NCBI GenBank assembly: GCA_949487855.1
Contig: CATAMV010000078.1
Coordinates: forward strand, 1-34,363
DNA from: Bacteroidota bacterium
GTDB taxonomy: Bacteria > Bacteroidota > Bacteroidia > Flavobacteriales > Flavobacteriaceae
Reading direction: 5' to 3'
DNA: 34,363 nucleotides
Every line of letters begins with the position of its first letter. Position 1 is the stretch's first letter. Shown here piece by piece: positions 14,963 to 24,970 of this stretch. The notes below the pieces were generated by a model that was given only the letters and a program-made list of their open reading frames with translations, did not search any database and was not told where the DNA came from. The position numbers and the translations under genes are program-made.

Positions 14963-17387
14963 TGCGTATAATATCTGCGAAAATTCCTGATGCGGTAACT
15001 GCTGCTCCCGCCCCTGCACCTTTTACAATCAACGGTTGTTGTGCGTATCGGTCTGTATAGAATAGCACAATGTTGTCGCTGCCTTCTAAATTATAAAAAT
15101 CATGTCCTTCTGGAATTTGTTGTAATCCAACAGAGGCTTTTCCATTTTCGAATGTGGCTACATATTTTAAACGTGCATTTTCCTTCTTGGCAGATTCGTA
15201 TAATGCTGCAAAATGCGCTTGATGTGCATCTATGCTGTTGAGGAAGTCTTCATTTGTTTTTGTATCTAAACAGACTTTTGGTAAAAATGATTTGTTCTCA
15301 ATATCAGAGAGTTCAAGAACGTTTCCACTTTCCCGCGCTAAAATTAATATTTTGCGCGCTACATCGATGCCACTTAAATCAATTTTCGGATCTGGTTCGG
15401 TGTAGCCTTCTTCCATGGCACTTTCAACCACTTCACGGAAGGTGGTGGTATCATTAAAAGAATTAAACACAAAATTTAAACTTCCTGAGAGCACCGCCTG
15501 AATACTTTTCACACGGTCTCCAGATGCAATTAGGTGATTAAGTGTATCAATTATGGGTAAACCTGCACCAACATTGGTTTCAAATAAGAATGGCGCGTTG
15601 TATTTCCGCGATAACCGTTTAAGATTCTGATAATGTTCAAATTCATCGGCACATGCAATTTTGTTACAGGTAACAACCCCAATATTGTTTTCCAGATATT
15701 TTGCGTATGTCCCTGCTATTGAAGCATTTGCTGTATTATCTACAAAAATGGAATTCCGCATGTTAGATTCTTTGGTCTTTTCAAAAAACAATTCTTTATT
15801 GGCCGTTTCACCTTCTTCTAAAAGGTTTTGCCAATTACTCAAGTCAATACCGCTTGAGTCAAAGTACATTTTACGGGAATTGGAAATACCTACTACGCTT
15901 AGGTTAAGCTTAAAATGTTCTTTTAGAAATTCACGTTGTTGCTGTATTTGCTCCAAGAATTTGCTTCCTACATTTCCAATTCCTGTAACGTAAAGGTGCA
16001 TTTTTTTAATTTGTGCTTCAAAAAAAGCTTCGTGTAAGGTGTTTAGTGCTTTTTTAATATCGCTACTATTAATTACTGCGGTAATGTTTTTTTCAGAGGC
16101 TCCTTGTGCAATTGCTTTGACATTCACGTTGTTGTTCCCTAATGCGCGAAACATATTACCACTAATGCCTTGGTGGTTTTTCATGTTCTCACCTACAAGC
16201 GCTACAATAGATAAGTTTTTTTCTACCCGGATAGGATTGATTTTATTGGTTTCAATATCCAATGCAAATGCGTCGTCAATGGTTTGTTGAGCAAAGTCGG
16301 CTTCAGCTGCTTCTATTCCCAAACAAATTGAATGCTCCGATGAGGCCTGCGTAATCATAATAACGTTAATGTGATGTTGCGCAAGTACGGTTAGTAATTT
16401 TTGCGAATAGCCTGGAACACCAATCATGCCGCTACCTTCAAGGGTGAGTAATGCGATATTGTTAATATGGCTGATGCCGCGAACAACACTATCTGCTTCT
16501 GTGGTATGCGTAATTAAGGTACCTGCATCTTCGGGCTTAAAAGTGTTTTTGATGTAAACCGAAATTTTCTTTTCAGTTATTGGTTGTAGCGTAGGTGGAT
16601 AAATAACTTTCGCGCCAAAGTGCGAAAGCTCCATGGCTTCTTGATACGAAATTTCTGGAATCGCTTTTGCTTGTTTCACAATTGCTGGATGTGCAGTGTA
16701 CATACCACTCACATCTGTCCAAATTTCCAAATAAGCTGCTTGTACAGCACATGCAACAATAGATGCTGTCAAATCAGAACCACCACGCCCAAGTGTGGTA
16801 ACTACACCGTTGGCGTCTTTTGCTACAAACCCAGGAAGGATGACAACTTTATGTTTATTACTCTTAAAAAATGCAGAGATTTTTTTGTTCGTAATGGCGT
16901 AATCTACAAGTGTTCTGCTCAAGGATTGTTTGGTAACAATAAGTTCTTGTGCATTTTTCGCGATGGCATCAAGTCCAGCGGCTTTAGCCGCATGTGCAAT
17001 AATGGTATGCGATAGTAGTTCGCCAAAGCTAAACAGCGTGTCTTTGGTTTTTGGAGACAATTCACGAATCATGTAAACACCGTCGAGAATTGTTTCGAGC
17101 TGATTAAGCATTTGTTTGGTACTGCTTAAAACGGCGCTCTGCTTTGCCACAGGAATAAGTTCCTGCACCAAATTAATATGTCGTAATTCAATTTCTTTGA
17201 GTTGCTCTGTATATGCCGTGTCCCCCTCAGAGGCCAGTGTTCCCAATGCGTGTAAGCTGTCTGTAACGCCACCAAGGGCAGAAACGACCACAGCCATCGG
17301 TTTGTCTTGTTTTGCCAATATGTTCAACACTTGACGTATTTGAGTTGCACTTGCAACTGATGAGCCACCAAACTTTAATATTATCAT
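14949..17387 (-). CDS. thrA: bifunctional aspartokinase / homoserine dehydrogenase
   Basis: 812 aa, the normal length for ThrA. The N-terminal aspartokinase domain begins MIILKFGGSSVAS and contains VILPGFVAKDANGVVTTLGRGGSD and EIWTDVSGMYTAHP. A tandem ACT regulatory region (about 300-455) follows, with the GVPGYSQKLLTVLAQHHINVIMITQASSE type sequence, so feedback control by threonine is expected. The homoserine dehydrogenase half starts at about 465 with the NAD-binding LYVTGIGNVGSKFLEQ and includes NVGAGLPIIDTLNHL and EGYTEPDPKIDLSGIDVARK. First gene of thrABC. I looked for a threonine-rich leader peptide upstream and found none. Confidence 0.96.
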   Translation of the reverse strand: MIILKFGGSSVASATQIRQVLNILAKQDKPMAVVVSALGGVTDSLHALGTLASEGDTAYTEQLKEIELRHINLVQELIPVAKQSAVLSSTKQMLNQLETILDGVYMIRELSPKTKDTLFSFGELLSHTIIAHAAKAAGLDAIAKNAQELIVTKQSLSRTLVDYAITNKKISAFFKSNKHKVVILPGFVAKDANGVVTTLGRGGSDLTASIVACAVQAAYLEIWTDVSGMYTAHPAIVKQAKAIPEISYQEAMELSHFGAKVIYPPTLQPITEKKISVYIKNTFKPEDAGTLITHTTEADSVVRGISHINNIALLTLEGSGMIGVPGYSQKLLTVLAQHHINVIMITQASSEHSICLGIEAAEADFAQQTIDDAFALDIETNKINPIRVEKNLSIVALVGENMKNHQGISGNMFRALGNNNVNVKAIAQGASEKNITAVINSSDIKKALNTLHEAFFEAQIKKMHLYVTGIGNVGSKFLEQIQQQREFLKEHFKLNLSVVGISNSRKMYFDSSGIDLSNWQNLLEEGETANKELFFEKTKESNMRNSIFVDNTANASIAGTYAKYLENNIGVVTCNKIACADEFEHYQNLKRLSRKYNAPFLFETNVGAGLPIIDTLNHLIASGDRVKSIQAVLSGSLNFVFNSFNDTTTFREVVESAMEEGYTEPDPKIDLSGIDVARKILILARESGNVLELSDIENKSFLPKVCLDTKTNEDFLNSIDAHQAHFAALYESAKKENARLKYVATFENGKASVGLQQIPEGHDFYNLEGSDNIVLFYTDRYAQQPLIVKGAGAGAAVTASGIFADIIRIGKS

Positions 17388-17412
17388 TTAACTTGATTCA
17401 GAAAAAACGATA

Positions 17413-17420
17413 CAAAAATA
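17413..17420 (-). promoter_or_regulatory. candidate -7 box of thrABC
   Basis: TATTTTTG on the minus strand fits TAnnTTTG and lies 26 nt upstream of the thrA ATG. The only nearby TTG is 12 nt ahead, too close for the usual spacing, so this is a half-supported promoter. No attenuator-like hairpin with a U run was seen in the 17388-17571 region. Confidence 0.3.
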
Positions 17421-17571
17421 ACCGAATAAATCCAATTAAGAGTGTTTCTAATTTTTTTGTTTGTAATAATATATTCCACAGGCAATATTTGACACCAAAA
17501 CAGAATAAAAAACACATTGTTAGGGAAATTGCGTCCTTTTTACGAAATTTGAAAAAAGATTTACTTCTATT

Positions 17572-18558
17572 ATGCCGCAATCATACACAGCTGTACTTTC
17601 TCAAAAAGGTTTCGTTGATGTTCCCGTTCCAAATAACATCAATCTTGTTGATGAGATTATGCGTCTAAAGAAAGAAAAAAATGCTGTGATTTTGGCTCAT
17701 TATTATCAAGAAGATGCCATTCAAGATTTGGCTGACTTTTTGGGTGACAGTCTTTATTTGGCCAAAGCCGCAGCGACCGTAGATGCAGATGTGATTGTTT
17801 TTGCCGGCGTCCACTTTATGGCAGAAACTGCAAAAATCATCAACCCAACCAAAAAAGTATTGCTGCCTGATTTAAAAGCGGGCTGTTCATTGGCTGATTC
17901 TTGTCCGCCAGTAGATTTTGCTGTATTTAAGGCACAACATCCCGATGCAATTGTGGTAACATATATCAATTGCTCTGCCGAAATAAAGGCGCTTAGCGAT
18001 ATTGTTTGTACTTCAAGTAATGCGGTAAAAATCATTGAAAGCATTCCAAAAAATCAGCAGATTATTTTTGCTCCTGATAAAAATTTAGGACGCTACTTAA
18101 TTAAAGAAACAGGAAGAGATATGATTTTATGGGACGGTTCCTGCATTGTGCACGAAGCGTTTTCGTTTGATAAAATTGTTACGTTGGCACAACAACATCC
18201 CGATGCAAAGTTTATTGCCCACCCTGAAAGTGAGTCCCAAGTACTTGATATTGCACACTACATTGGAAGCACATCTGGACTGTTAAATTTTGTACAGCAA
18301 GACAAAGCGCAAACTTTTATTGTGGCTACTGAAGCTGGTATTTTATACGAAATGAAAAAACGCGCACCTGAAAAAACCTTTATTCCGGCTCCTGTTTCAG
18401 ACGATACTTGCGCTTGTAGCGAATGTGCTTTTATGAAGCTAAATACTCTAGAAAAGTTGTATTTATGTATGGTACATGAATCACCTGAAATTGAAATAGA
18501 TGATGCCCTTATGCAAGCAGCTAAAGCACCTATAGATCGCATGTTAGAACTTTCGTAA
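17572..18558 (+). CDS. nadA: quinolinate synthase A
   Basis: 328 aa. Condenses iminoaspartate with dihydroxyacetone phosphate to quinolinate; needs a [4Fe-4S] cluster. The likely cluster cysteines are C105 ([11 protein letters not shown]), C191 ([10 protein letters not shown]) and one of C280/C282/C285 in [15 protein letters not shown]. The conserved ILAHYYQ (40-46), [11 protein letters not shown] and [14 protein letters not shown] are present. First gene of nadA-nadB-nadC, the complete de novo route from aspartate to nicotinate mononucleotide. One nucleotide separates it from nadB. The start ATG is the first in frame, and the region before it is shared with the divergent thr operon. Confidence 0.95.
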   Translation: MPQSYTAVLSQKGFVDVPVPNNINLVDEIMRLKKEKNAVILAHYYQEDAIQDLADFLGDSLYLAKAAATVDADVIVFAGVHFMAETAKIINPTKKVLLPDLKAGCSLADSCPPVDFAVFKAQHPDAIVVTYINCSAEIKALSDIVCTSSNAVKIIESIPKNQQIIFAPDKNLGRYLIKETGRDMILWDGSCIVHEAFSFDKIVTLAQQHPDAKFIAHPESESQVLDIAHYIGSTSGLLNFVQQDKAQTFIVATEAGILYEMKKRAPEKTFIPAPVSDDTCACSECAFMKLNTLEKLYLCMVHESPEIEIDDALMQAAKAPIDRMLELS

Positions 18559-18559
18559 T

Positions 18560-20116
18560 ATGCACGCAGATGTATTGGTTGTTGGAACTGGAATTGCAGG
18601 CTTAAGCTATGCCGTTCGACTTGCTGAAACAAACTCTGACATTAAAATTTGCATGATTTCAAAGCGTGATTTGCTTGAAAGTAATACCAAGTATGCGCAA
18701 GGTGGTATTGCAGTTGTTTCCAACTTTTTTTTAGATTCCTACGAAGATCATGTTCAGGATACCATGAAAGCTAGTGGAAATACATCAAACAAAAAAGTGG
18801 TTGATTTTGTAGTTAGAGAGGGGCCAAAGTGTGTGAAAGAATTGATGGAGTGGGGTGCTCAATTTGATACAAAAGGAACCAAACTACATTTGGGCAAAGA
18901 AGGCGGTCATTCTGCAAAACGGATCGTGCACCATAAAGATCAATCAGGGTTGCAGATTCAAAATGCCCTCATAGCTAAAGCACGATCATTTCAAAACATT
19001 ACATTCTTTGAAAATCACTCATTAGTTGATCTAATTACCGATCATCACATTCCCAATACAAAGCAAGGAGGTTGTTATGGCGCATATGTTATTTCAAAAA
19101 AAGATGAGGAGATTGTGAAAATCACAGCACAACTTACGGTACTTTCCACTGGTGGTGCAGGCCAGGTGTATGCACACACCACCAACCCAACAGCTGCCAC
19201 TGGAGATGGATTGGGTGCGGCTTACAGGGCAAAAGTACATGTAGAAAACCTACATTTTGTACAATTTCATCCTACGGCATTGTTTCCTAAGATTGGTGGA
19301 AACACTTTTCTCATATCGGAAGCCATTCGCGGTGCTGGTGCTATACTTCGAAATTTTAATGGCGAAGCTTTTATGTTAAAATACGATAATCGAAAAGATT
19401 TAGCTCCACGCGATATCGTATCACGCGCCATTCATTCCGAGATGAAAAAAGGCAAACAGCCACATGTCTATCTTGATGCCACTCACATTGATACAAAAAT
19501 ACTTGAGCAAGAATTTCCTACCATTTTGAAAAGTTGTCAAAACGCAGGTATTGATATCACCAAAGATTTTATTCCAGTGCTTCCAGCTGCGCATTACATC
19601 TGCGGCGGAATTGACGTTGATCAACACGGACAAAGTAATTTAAACGGCCTCTACGCCATCGGAGAATGTAGCCATACAGGTTTACATGGCGCTAACCGTT
19701 TGGCATCAAATTCTTTATTGGAAGCGTTGGTGTTTGCATCGCGAGCTGCAACGCATTCAGCAATTAGACTTTCCAGTGAATTATTGCCAGTTTCTTTTTT
19801 TGAGAGCATTCCTAACTGGTCTGGTACGGAAGATATATCCAATCAAAAAACAATTCAAATTCGTGAGCTACGCACCACATTGCAGCACATTATGAGCACC
19901 TATGTAGGGATTATCAAATCTGGAGAAAGCTTGCAGAAGGCAGAGAAAGAATTACATAAAGTATATGTGGCTACAAAGGAATTATACCAACAAAACAAAC
20001 TTACACCACAGTTAACAACTTTGCGAAATTTGGTGAGCGTTGCCTATTTGATCATTAAGCAATCACAGAAATACCCCACAAATAACGGGGTATATTTTAA
20101 CGAAGATTATGTCTAA
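18560..20116 (+). CDS. nadB: L-aspartate oxidase
   Basis: 518 aa. FAD enzyme that oxidises L-aspartate to iminoaspartate, handed to NadA. The dinucleotide motif VVGTGIAGLSYAVRLAE is at 6-22, followed by NTKYAQGGIAVV, the glycine-rich VLSTGGAGQVYAHTTNP, EAIRGAGAILRN, APRDIVSRAIHSEM, and the C-terminal FAD motif GLHGANRLASNSLLEALVFA. These place it in the succinate dehydrogenase/fumarate reductase flavoprotein group, and the operon position settles it as NadB. It starts 1 nt after nadA and overlaps nadC by 8 bp. Confidence 0.95.
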   Translation: MHADVLVVGTGIAGLSYAVRLAETNSDIKICMISKRDLLESNTKYAQGGIAVVSNFFLDSYEDHVQDTMKASGNTSNKKVVDFVVREGPKCVKELMEWGAQFDTKGTKLHLGKEGGHSAKRIVHHKDQSGLQIQNALIAKARSFQNITFFENHSLVDLITDHHIPNTKQGGCYGAYVISKKDEEIVKITAQLTVLSTGGAGQVYAHTTNPTAATGDGLGAAYRAKVHVENLHFVQFHPTALFPKIGGNTFLISEAIRGAGAILRNFNGEAFMLKYDNRKDLAPRDIVSRAIHSEMKKGKQPHVYLDATHIDTKILEQEFPTILKSCQNAGIDITKDFIPVLPAAHYICGGIDVDQHGQSNLNGLYAIGECSHTGLHGANRLASNSLLEALVFASRAATHSAIRLSSELLPVSFFESIPNWSGTEDISNQKTIQIRELRTTLQHIMSTYVGIIKSGESLQKAEKELHKVYVATKELYQQNKLTPQLTTLRNLVSVAYLIIKQSQKYPTNNGVYFNEDYV

Positions 20117-20975
20117 ATCATTTTCTACAACATACCAAAAAGCACTGTTGCATTGCATAGAGCAAGCAATAGATGAAGATTTAAGCTTGGCTGGTGATCA
20201 TACAACCAAAGCTATTTTTCCGCCAACGCATCAATCTAAGGCAAGGCTGATTGCAAAAGGAAGTGGTGTTTTAGCAGGAGTAGATTTTTGTAATTTGGTA
20301 CTTAAACATCACGCGCCAAATGTGAAACTTAAAACTTTAGTTAATGATGGCGCTTTATTTTCAGCAGGTGAAACGCTTTTAACTCTAGAGGGCGATACGC
20401 AAAGCATCTTGTCTTTAGAACGAATTTTACTCAATGCACTGCAACGTATGAGCGGTATTGCAACTGTTACGCAAGGAATTCAGCAGTCGATTTCGCATAC
20501 TAAATGCAAGGTTTTGGATACCCGAAAAACAACACCAAATTTTAGAATTGCTGAAAAATGGGCGGTGCAAATTGGTGGCGGTGTGAATCATCGCATGGGC
20601 TTGTATGACGCTATTATGCTAAAAGACAACCATATTGATTTTTGTGGCGGATTAGCTCAAGCCTTAAATAAAACCAAAGCGTATTTGGATAGCTTGTCCG
20701 TTTCTATTCCTGTAATTGTGGAAACACGCAATTTAGAAGACGTTTCCATTTGCTTGCAGCATAGGTGGATTGGTCGTTTGTTGTTGGATAATATGTCGCC
20801 AACAGCATTGTCTGAAGCTGTTGCACTTATTGACAAAGAACTTCCAACAGAAGCGTCTGGAAATATCACGCCTGAAAATTGCATTTTGTATGCAGAAACA
20901 GGTGTTGATTTTATTTCATTGGGATACATTACTCACTCGGCACCCATAATCGATTTAAGTTTACGTGCGCATTAG
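20109..20975 (+). CDS. nadC: nicotinate-nucleotide pyrophosphorylase (carboxylating)
   Basis: 288 aa, normal length. Joins quinolinate to PRPP and decarboxylates it to nicotinate mononucleotide. Conserved segments: DLSLAGDHTTKAIF (24-37), ERILLNALQRMSGIAT, the catalytic-site stretch LDTRKTTPNFRIAEKWAVQIGGGVNHRMGLYDAIMLKDNHI, the glutamate in PVIVETRNLEDV, and the phosphate-binding GVDFISLGYITHS near the end. Last gene of nadABC. Its stop overlaps the convergent rimK gene by 4 bp, so no intrinsic terminator separates them. Confidence 0.95.
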   Translation: MSKSFSTTYQKALLHCIEQAIDEDLSLAGDHTTKAIFPPTHQSKARLIAKGSGVLAGVDFCNLVLKHHAPNVKLKTLVNDGALFSAGETLLTLEGDTQSILSLERILLNALQRMSGIATVTQGIQQSISHTKCKVLDTRKTTPNFRIAEKWAVQIGGGVNHRMGLYDAIMLKDNHIDFCGGLAQALNKTKAYLDSLSVSIPVIVETRNLEDVSICLQHRWIGRLLLDNMSPTALSEAVALIDKELPTEASGNITPENCILYAETGVDFISLGYITHSAPIIDLSLRAH

Positions 20976-22345
20976 ATACCTTTTGGTATGTAATTACATC
21001 GTTTTTCGATCGATTTTATCATCATTTGGGCGATGTCTTTTTGTGTTGCTGCCTCTATACCTTCTAGTCCTGGAGAAGAGTTTACTTCTAGTACCAATGG
21101 TCCTGATGCAGAGCGAATAATATCCACACCAGCAACGCGCAATCCCATTGCTTTAGTGGCTTTTATGGCAAGTTTGCGTTCTTCTGCAGTTGCACGTATA
21201 ATGGAAGTAGTGCCGCCGAGGTGTACATTTGCTCGAAACTCACCAGGAGGTGCAGTGCGTTGCATTGCTGCAACTACCTTTCCGTCAATGACAAAACAGC
21301 GAAGGTCTTTTCCGTCTGCTTCTTTAATAAATTCTTGAACTAATATGTTAGCATTCAAGCTTTTAAAAGCATTGATTACACTTTCCGCCGCTTTTTTAGT
21401 TTCTGCCAATACAACTCCTTTTCCTTGCGTTCCTTCCAATAATTTTACAATTAGAGGTGAGCCGCCTACCATTTCGATCAAATCATTTGTGTCTAAAGGC
21501 GAACTTGCAAACCCTGTTGTTGGGATTTGAACCCCTTGTTTCAAAAGTAGTTGTAGCGAAAAAAGTTTATCTCTAGATTGTATAATGGAGTCTGAATTAT
21601 TTAGACAAAATACGCCCAAACTTTCAAAAAGGCGAAGTAGGGCACAGGCATAAAATGTTTGCGTTGGACGAATACGAGGGATAACTGCATCTAGAAGCTC
21701 AATTGCTTTTCCTCCTCTGTAATGAATTTGCGGCGTGGTGGCATCGAGCTTCATAAAACACTGGCGAATATTGTAAAATTCAACTTCATGGCCCCGTTGC
21801 TCCGCAGCTTCCATAATTCGTCTGTTGCTGTATAAGTTTTGATTTGATGCCAAAAGTCCAATTCGCAATCCTTCATTGGGTTTTTTAAATTGTTGGTAGG
21901 ATTTGAAAATGATTTCGTCTTCAACATTACCAGCTAAAAAGCTCTCAGAGGGATCAACAATAATACGCCCCATCATGGCCTCACGACCTAAAAGCATGCG
22001 GTAACCCATGGAGTCACGGTTTGTAAGGGTTAGTTCGACATCCCAGGCTTCATCATTAAGACTTATTACGGTACGTACTACATAACGAAGCTCTCTGTTT
22101 CCGCTAGAACTTTTTACTACACGCTTGTCAATCACAAGTGCCTTACAGCTGATTTTGCGTTTGCCGTCATTTTGTATAGGAAACACATCAAAATTGACCC
22201 AGGTTTCGTTGTCTTTTTGGAAAGGTTGTATATTAATTGCATGCAGGCTAGAGGTTTTTGCACCACTATCTATACGAGCTTTTACGTATGGAATATTTAG
22301 TTCAGTTAACGAAACCCACTCTTCAGAGCCAATAACTGTTTTCAT
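20972..22345 (-). CDS. RimB-like retropepsin domain fused to RimK-type ATP-grasp glutamate ligase
   Basis: 457 aa with two parts. Residues 1-145 match the ATP-dependent zinc protease/RimB family (PF05618 type), which folds like a retropepsin: KARIDSGAKTSSLHA (22-36) with the D-S-G-A motif, ISCKALV, YVVRTVISL and the MGYRMLLGREAMMGR block. Residues 156-457 are RimK-type: RIGLLASNQNLYSNRRIMEAA, IQSRDKLFSLQLL, the ATP-grasp LIVKLLEGTQGKGVVLAE, LVQEFIKEADGKDLRCFVIDG and the metal-binding GVDIIRSASGPLVLEVNSSPGLEGIE. RimK adds glutamates to ribosomal protein S6 in proteobacteria, and RimB is a protease acting in the same system. The substrate here is unproven. Confidence 0.88.
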   Translation of the reverse strand: MKTVIGSEEWVSLTELNIPYVKARIDSGAKTSSLHAINIQPFQKDNETWVNFDVFPIQNDGKRKISCKALVIDKRVVKSSSGNRELRYVVRTVISLNDEAWDVELTLTNRDSMGYRMLLGREAMMGRIIVDPSESFLAGNVEDEIIFKSYQQFKKPNEGLRIGLLASNQNLYSNRRIMEAAEQRGHEVEFYNIRQCFMKLDATTPQIHYRGGKAIELLDAVIPRIRPTQTFYACALLRLFESLGVFCLNNSDSIIQSRDKLFSLQLLLKQGVQIPTTGFASSPLDTNDLIEMVGGSPLIVKLLEGTQGKGVVLAETKKAAESVINAFKSLNANILVQEFIKEADGKDLRCFVIDGKVVAAMQRTAPPGEFRANVHLGGTTSIIRATAEERKLAIKATKAMGLRVAGVDIIRSASGPLVLEVNSSPGLEGIEAATQKDIAQMMIKSIEKRCNYIPKGI

Positions 22346-22420
22346 TGCTAAAAATTAATGCGCAAATAATCACAAAAACTTTAAATTAAAGGCTACGAGA
22401 ACAAAAACAAAAGGTTAAGA

Positions 22421-24970
22421 TTATGAGGATTTCTTAGCTTCCTTAACCTTAAGCGATAATTCTTCAGCTTTTTTGTCCCAATCAAAGGTGACTTTAGCCC
22501 CGTTGGTCAATGAGTTATTTATGATTTCCCCAGCGAGTTTATCCTCTACATAACGTTGAATAGCACGCGCAAGTGGGCGAGCACCATATTGTTTGTCATA
22601 TCCTTTGTCAATCAAGAAACTAACAGCGTTATCGGTTAATTCCAATGTATAGCCTAATTCTTTTACTCTACCTTTTAATGTGGCTAATTCAAGCGAAATA
22701 ATTTTAGCTAAATCGTCTTTTTCCAAGGTGTTAAAGATGACAACATCATCAATACGGTTTAAGAATTCGGGAGAGAATGTTTTCTTTAATGCGCTTTGAA
22801 TCACGCCTTGAATATTTTTGTCTTCTTGTGATTTTTGTGCAGCAGTACCAAAACCAACGCCCAACCCAAAATCTTTTACTTGACGCGCACCAACATTGGA
22901 GGTCATGATGATGATGGTGTTCTTAAAGTCAACGCGTCTTCCTAGCGAGTCAGTCAAATAACCATCGTCTAAGACTTGCAACAACATGTTGAACACGTCT
23001 GGATGCGCTTTTTCAATTTCGTCTAGTAAAACGACTGAGTAGGGCTTACGGCGTACTTTTTCGCTAAGCTGTCCGCCTTCTTCATACCCAACATATCCTG
23101 GAGGTGCTCCAATCAACCTAGAGATGGAAAATTTTTCCATGTATTCGCTCATGTCAATTCGAATAAGTGATGCTTCAGAATCAAAAAGTTCATGCGCCAA
23201 TACTTTGGCAAGCTGTGTTTTTCCAACACCTGTTTGCCCTAAAAAAATAAAAGAACCAATGGGTTTGTTCGGGTTTTTTAGACCTGTGCGGTTTCGCTGA
23301 ATGGCTTTTGCTACTTTTTCAACGGCATTTTCTTGTCCAATGACCTTACCTTGAATAAGCTCATTGAGTTTTGATAAACGGTCACTTTCACCATCCCCAA
23401 CGCGTTGCACTGGAATTCCGGTCATCATAGAAACCACATCGGCGATGTGTTCATCAGTAACGGTTTCTCTGTTTTGACGTTGTTCTTCTTGCCAATCTTC
23501 TTGTGCCAGCAACAACTCTTTTTCTAATTTCTTTTCGTCATCGCGTAATTTTGCGGCTTCCTCATATTTTTGGCGTTTGACAACAGTATTTTTTAGTTCA
23601 CGAACACGCTCTAACTCTTCCTCAATGGAAACAATTTTTTCAGGAACCTCCATGTTGGTGATATGTACTCTTGAGCCGGCTTCATCTAAAGCATCTATAG
23701 CTTTATCTGGTAAAAAACGATCTGTCATATACCTGTCTGAGAGGCGCACACAAGCTTCGATTGCAGCATCGGTGTAGTTTACATTGTGATGCGCTTCGTA
23801 CTTGTCTTTTATGTTTTGAAGGATTTCGATGGTTTCTTTCACTGATGTGGGTTCAACCACTACTTTTTGGAAACGCCGTTCAAGGGCACCATCTTTTTCA
23901 ATATTTTGACGGTATTCGTCTAATGTTGTAGCTCCAATGCATTGAATTTCACCACGTGCCAATGCAGGTTTAAACATATTTGAGGCATCAAGGCTTCCTG
24001 TTGCTCCTCCAGCTCCAACAATGGTATGGATTTCATCAATAAATAAAATGATGTTTGTGTTTTTTTCAAGCTCGTTCATTACGGCTTTCATGCGCTCTTC
24101 AAACTGACCCCGATATTTTGTTCCCGCAACAAGTGAGGCTAAATCTAACGTAACGACACGTTTGTTATAGAGTACTCTGGAAACTTTCTTTTCAATAATA
24201 CGCAGCGCCAACCCTTCCGCAATGGCAGATTTACCTACACCAGGTTCACCAATAAGCAAAGGATTATTCTTTTTTCTGCGACTCAGTATCTGCGATACAC
24301 GCTCAATTTCTTTTTCTCTGCCGATGACAGGATCCATATTTCCCTCTAAAGCAACTTTAGTTAAATCTCGACCAAAATTATCTAACACAGGGGTGCTTGA
24401 TTTTTTTGATTTCTTATCATCTGAGGAAGTAGAATATGCTGAACTTTGCCCTCTGTTTTCTTCCTCTGAGGGGTCTTCAGGAAATGCATCAGCAGAAGGC
24501 ATATCAATATAGTCATCGTCAGAATCTACCGACATGTATTTAAACTGATCTTTAACTGTTTCATAATCTACCTGAAGTTTGTGTAAAACCTTTGTAGTAG
24601 GATCATTTTCATTTCGTAAAATACATAACAATAAATGCGCGGTGTTTATAGAAGTGCTTTGAAATAATTTTGCTTCTAAAAATGTGGTCTTTAACGCACG
24701 CTCAGCTTGTCGTGTAAGGTGCAAGTTCGTTTTGTGTTGCGACTCTTGGACGTTAGTTGGATTGGCAGGAGTTAAAATTTCAATTTTACGGCGTAAGTAA
24801 TCCAAATCGATTTCCAATGCTTTAAGTATGGATATGGCTTTTCCGTTTCCATCACGAAGCAAACCCAGCATAAGATGCTCGGTACCAATGAAGTCATGGC
24901 CTAGGCGCAATGCCTCTTCCTTGCTGTACGAAATGACGTCTTTAACGCGGGGTGAAAAATTATCGTCCAT
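22421..24970 (-). CDS. clpC: ClpC-type AAA+ unfoldase, partner of ClpP
   Basis: 849 aa. Clp_N double repeat (1-145) with GTEHLMLGLL and NTAHLLLCIL, then an acidic Ser-rich linker (148-195). AAA1 has Walker A GEPGVGKS (241-248) and Walker B IILFIDEIHT (307-316). A UVR-type M domain (about 464-490, KRQKYEEAAKLRDDEKKLEKEL) marks ClpC and separates it from ClpA and ClpB. AAA2 has Walker A GQTGVGKT (578-585) and VVLLDEIEKAH. It feeds substrates into ClpP for degradation; no clpP is in the window. The gene stands alone: rimK starts 75 bp downstream on the same strand and gyrA diverges upstream. No CtsR or CIRCE-like operator was seen in the 225-bp gap. Confidence 0.95.
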   Translation of the reverse strand: MDDNFSPRVKDVISYSKEEALRLGHDFIGTEHLMLGLLRDGNGKAISILKALEIDLDYLRRKIEILTPANPTNVQESQHKTNLHLTRQAERALKTTFLEAKLFQSTSINTAHLLLCILRNENDPTTKVLHKLQVDYETVKDQFKYMSVDSDDDYIDMPSADAFPEDPSEEENRGQSSAYSTSSDDKKSKKSSTPVLDNFGRDLTKVALEGNMDPVIGREKEIERVSQILSRRKKNNPLLIGEPGVGKSAIAEGLALRIIEKKVSRVLYNKRVVTLDLASLVAGTKYRGQFEERMKAVMNELEKNTNIILFIDEIHTIVGAGGATGSLDASNMFKPALARGEIQCIGATTLDEYRQNIEKDGALERRFQKVVVEPTSVKETIEILQNIKDKYEAHHNVNYTDAAIEACVRLSDRYMTDRFLPDKAIDALDEAGSRVHITNMEVPEKIVSIEEELERVRELKNTVVKRQKYEEAAKLRDDEKKLEKELLLAQEDWQEEQRQNRETVTDEHIADVVSMMTGIPVQRVGDGESDRLSKLNELIQGKVIGQENAVEKVAKAIQRNRTGLKNPNKPIGSFIFLGQTGVGKTQLAKVLAHELFDSEASLIRIDMSEYMEKFSISRLIGAPPGYVGYEEGGQLSEKVRRKPYSVVLLDEIEKAHPDVFNMLLQVLDDGYLTDSLGRRVDFKNTIIIMTSNVGARQVKDFGLGVGFGTAAQKSQEDKNIQGVIQSALKKTFSPEFLNRIDDVVIFNTLEKDDLAKIISLELATLKGRVKELGYTLELTDNAVSFLIDKGYDKQYGARPLARAIQRYVEDKLAGEIINNSLTNGAKVTFDWDKKAEELSLKVKEAKKSS

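Noticed and set aside
17388-17571. Possible threonine attenuator or leader peptide upstream of thrA
   Set aside because: No run of Thr/Ile codons and no hairpin with a U run was found; the 60-codon minus-strand frame there shows no such bias.
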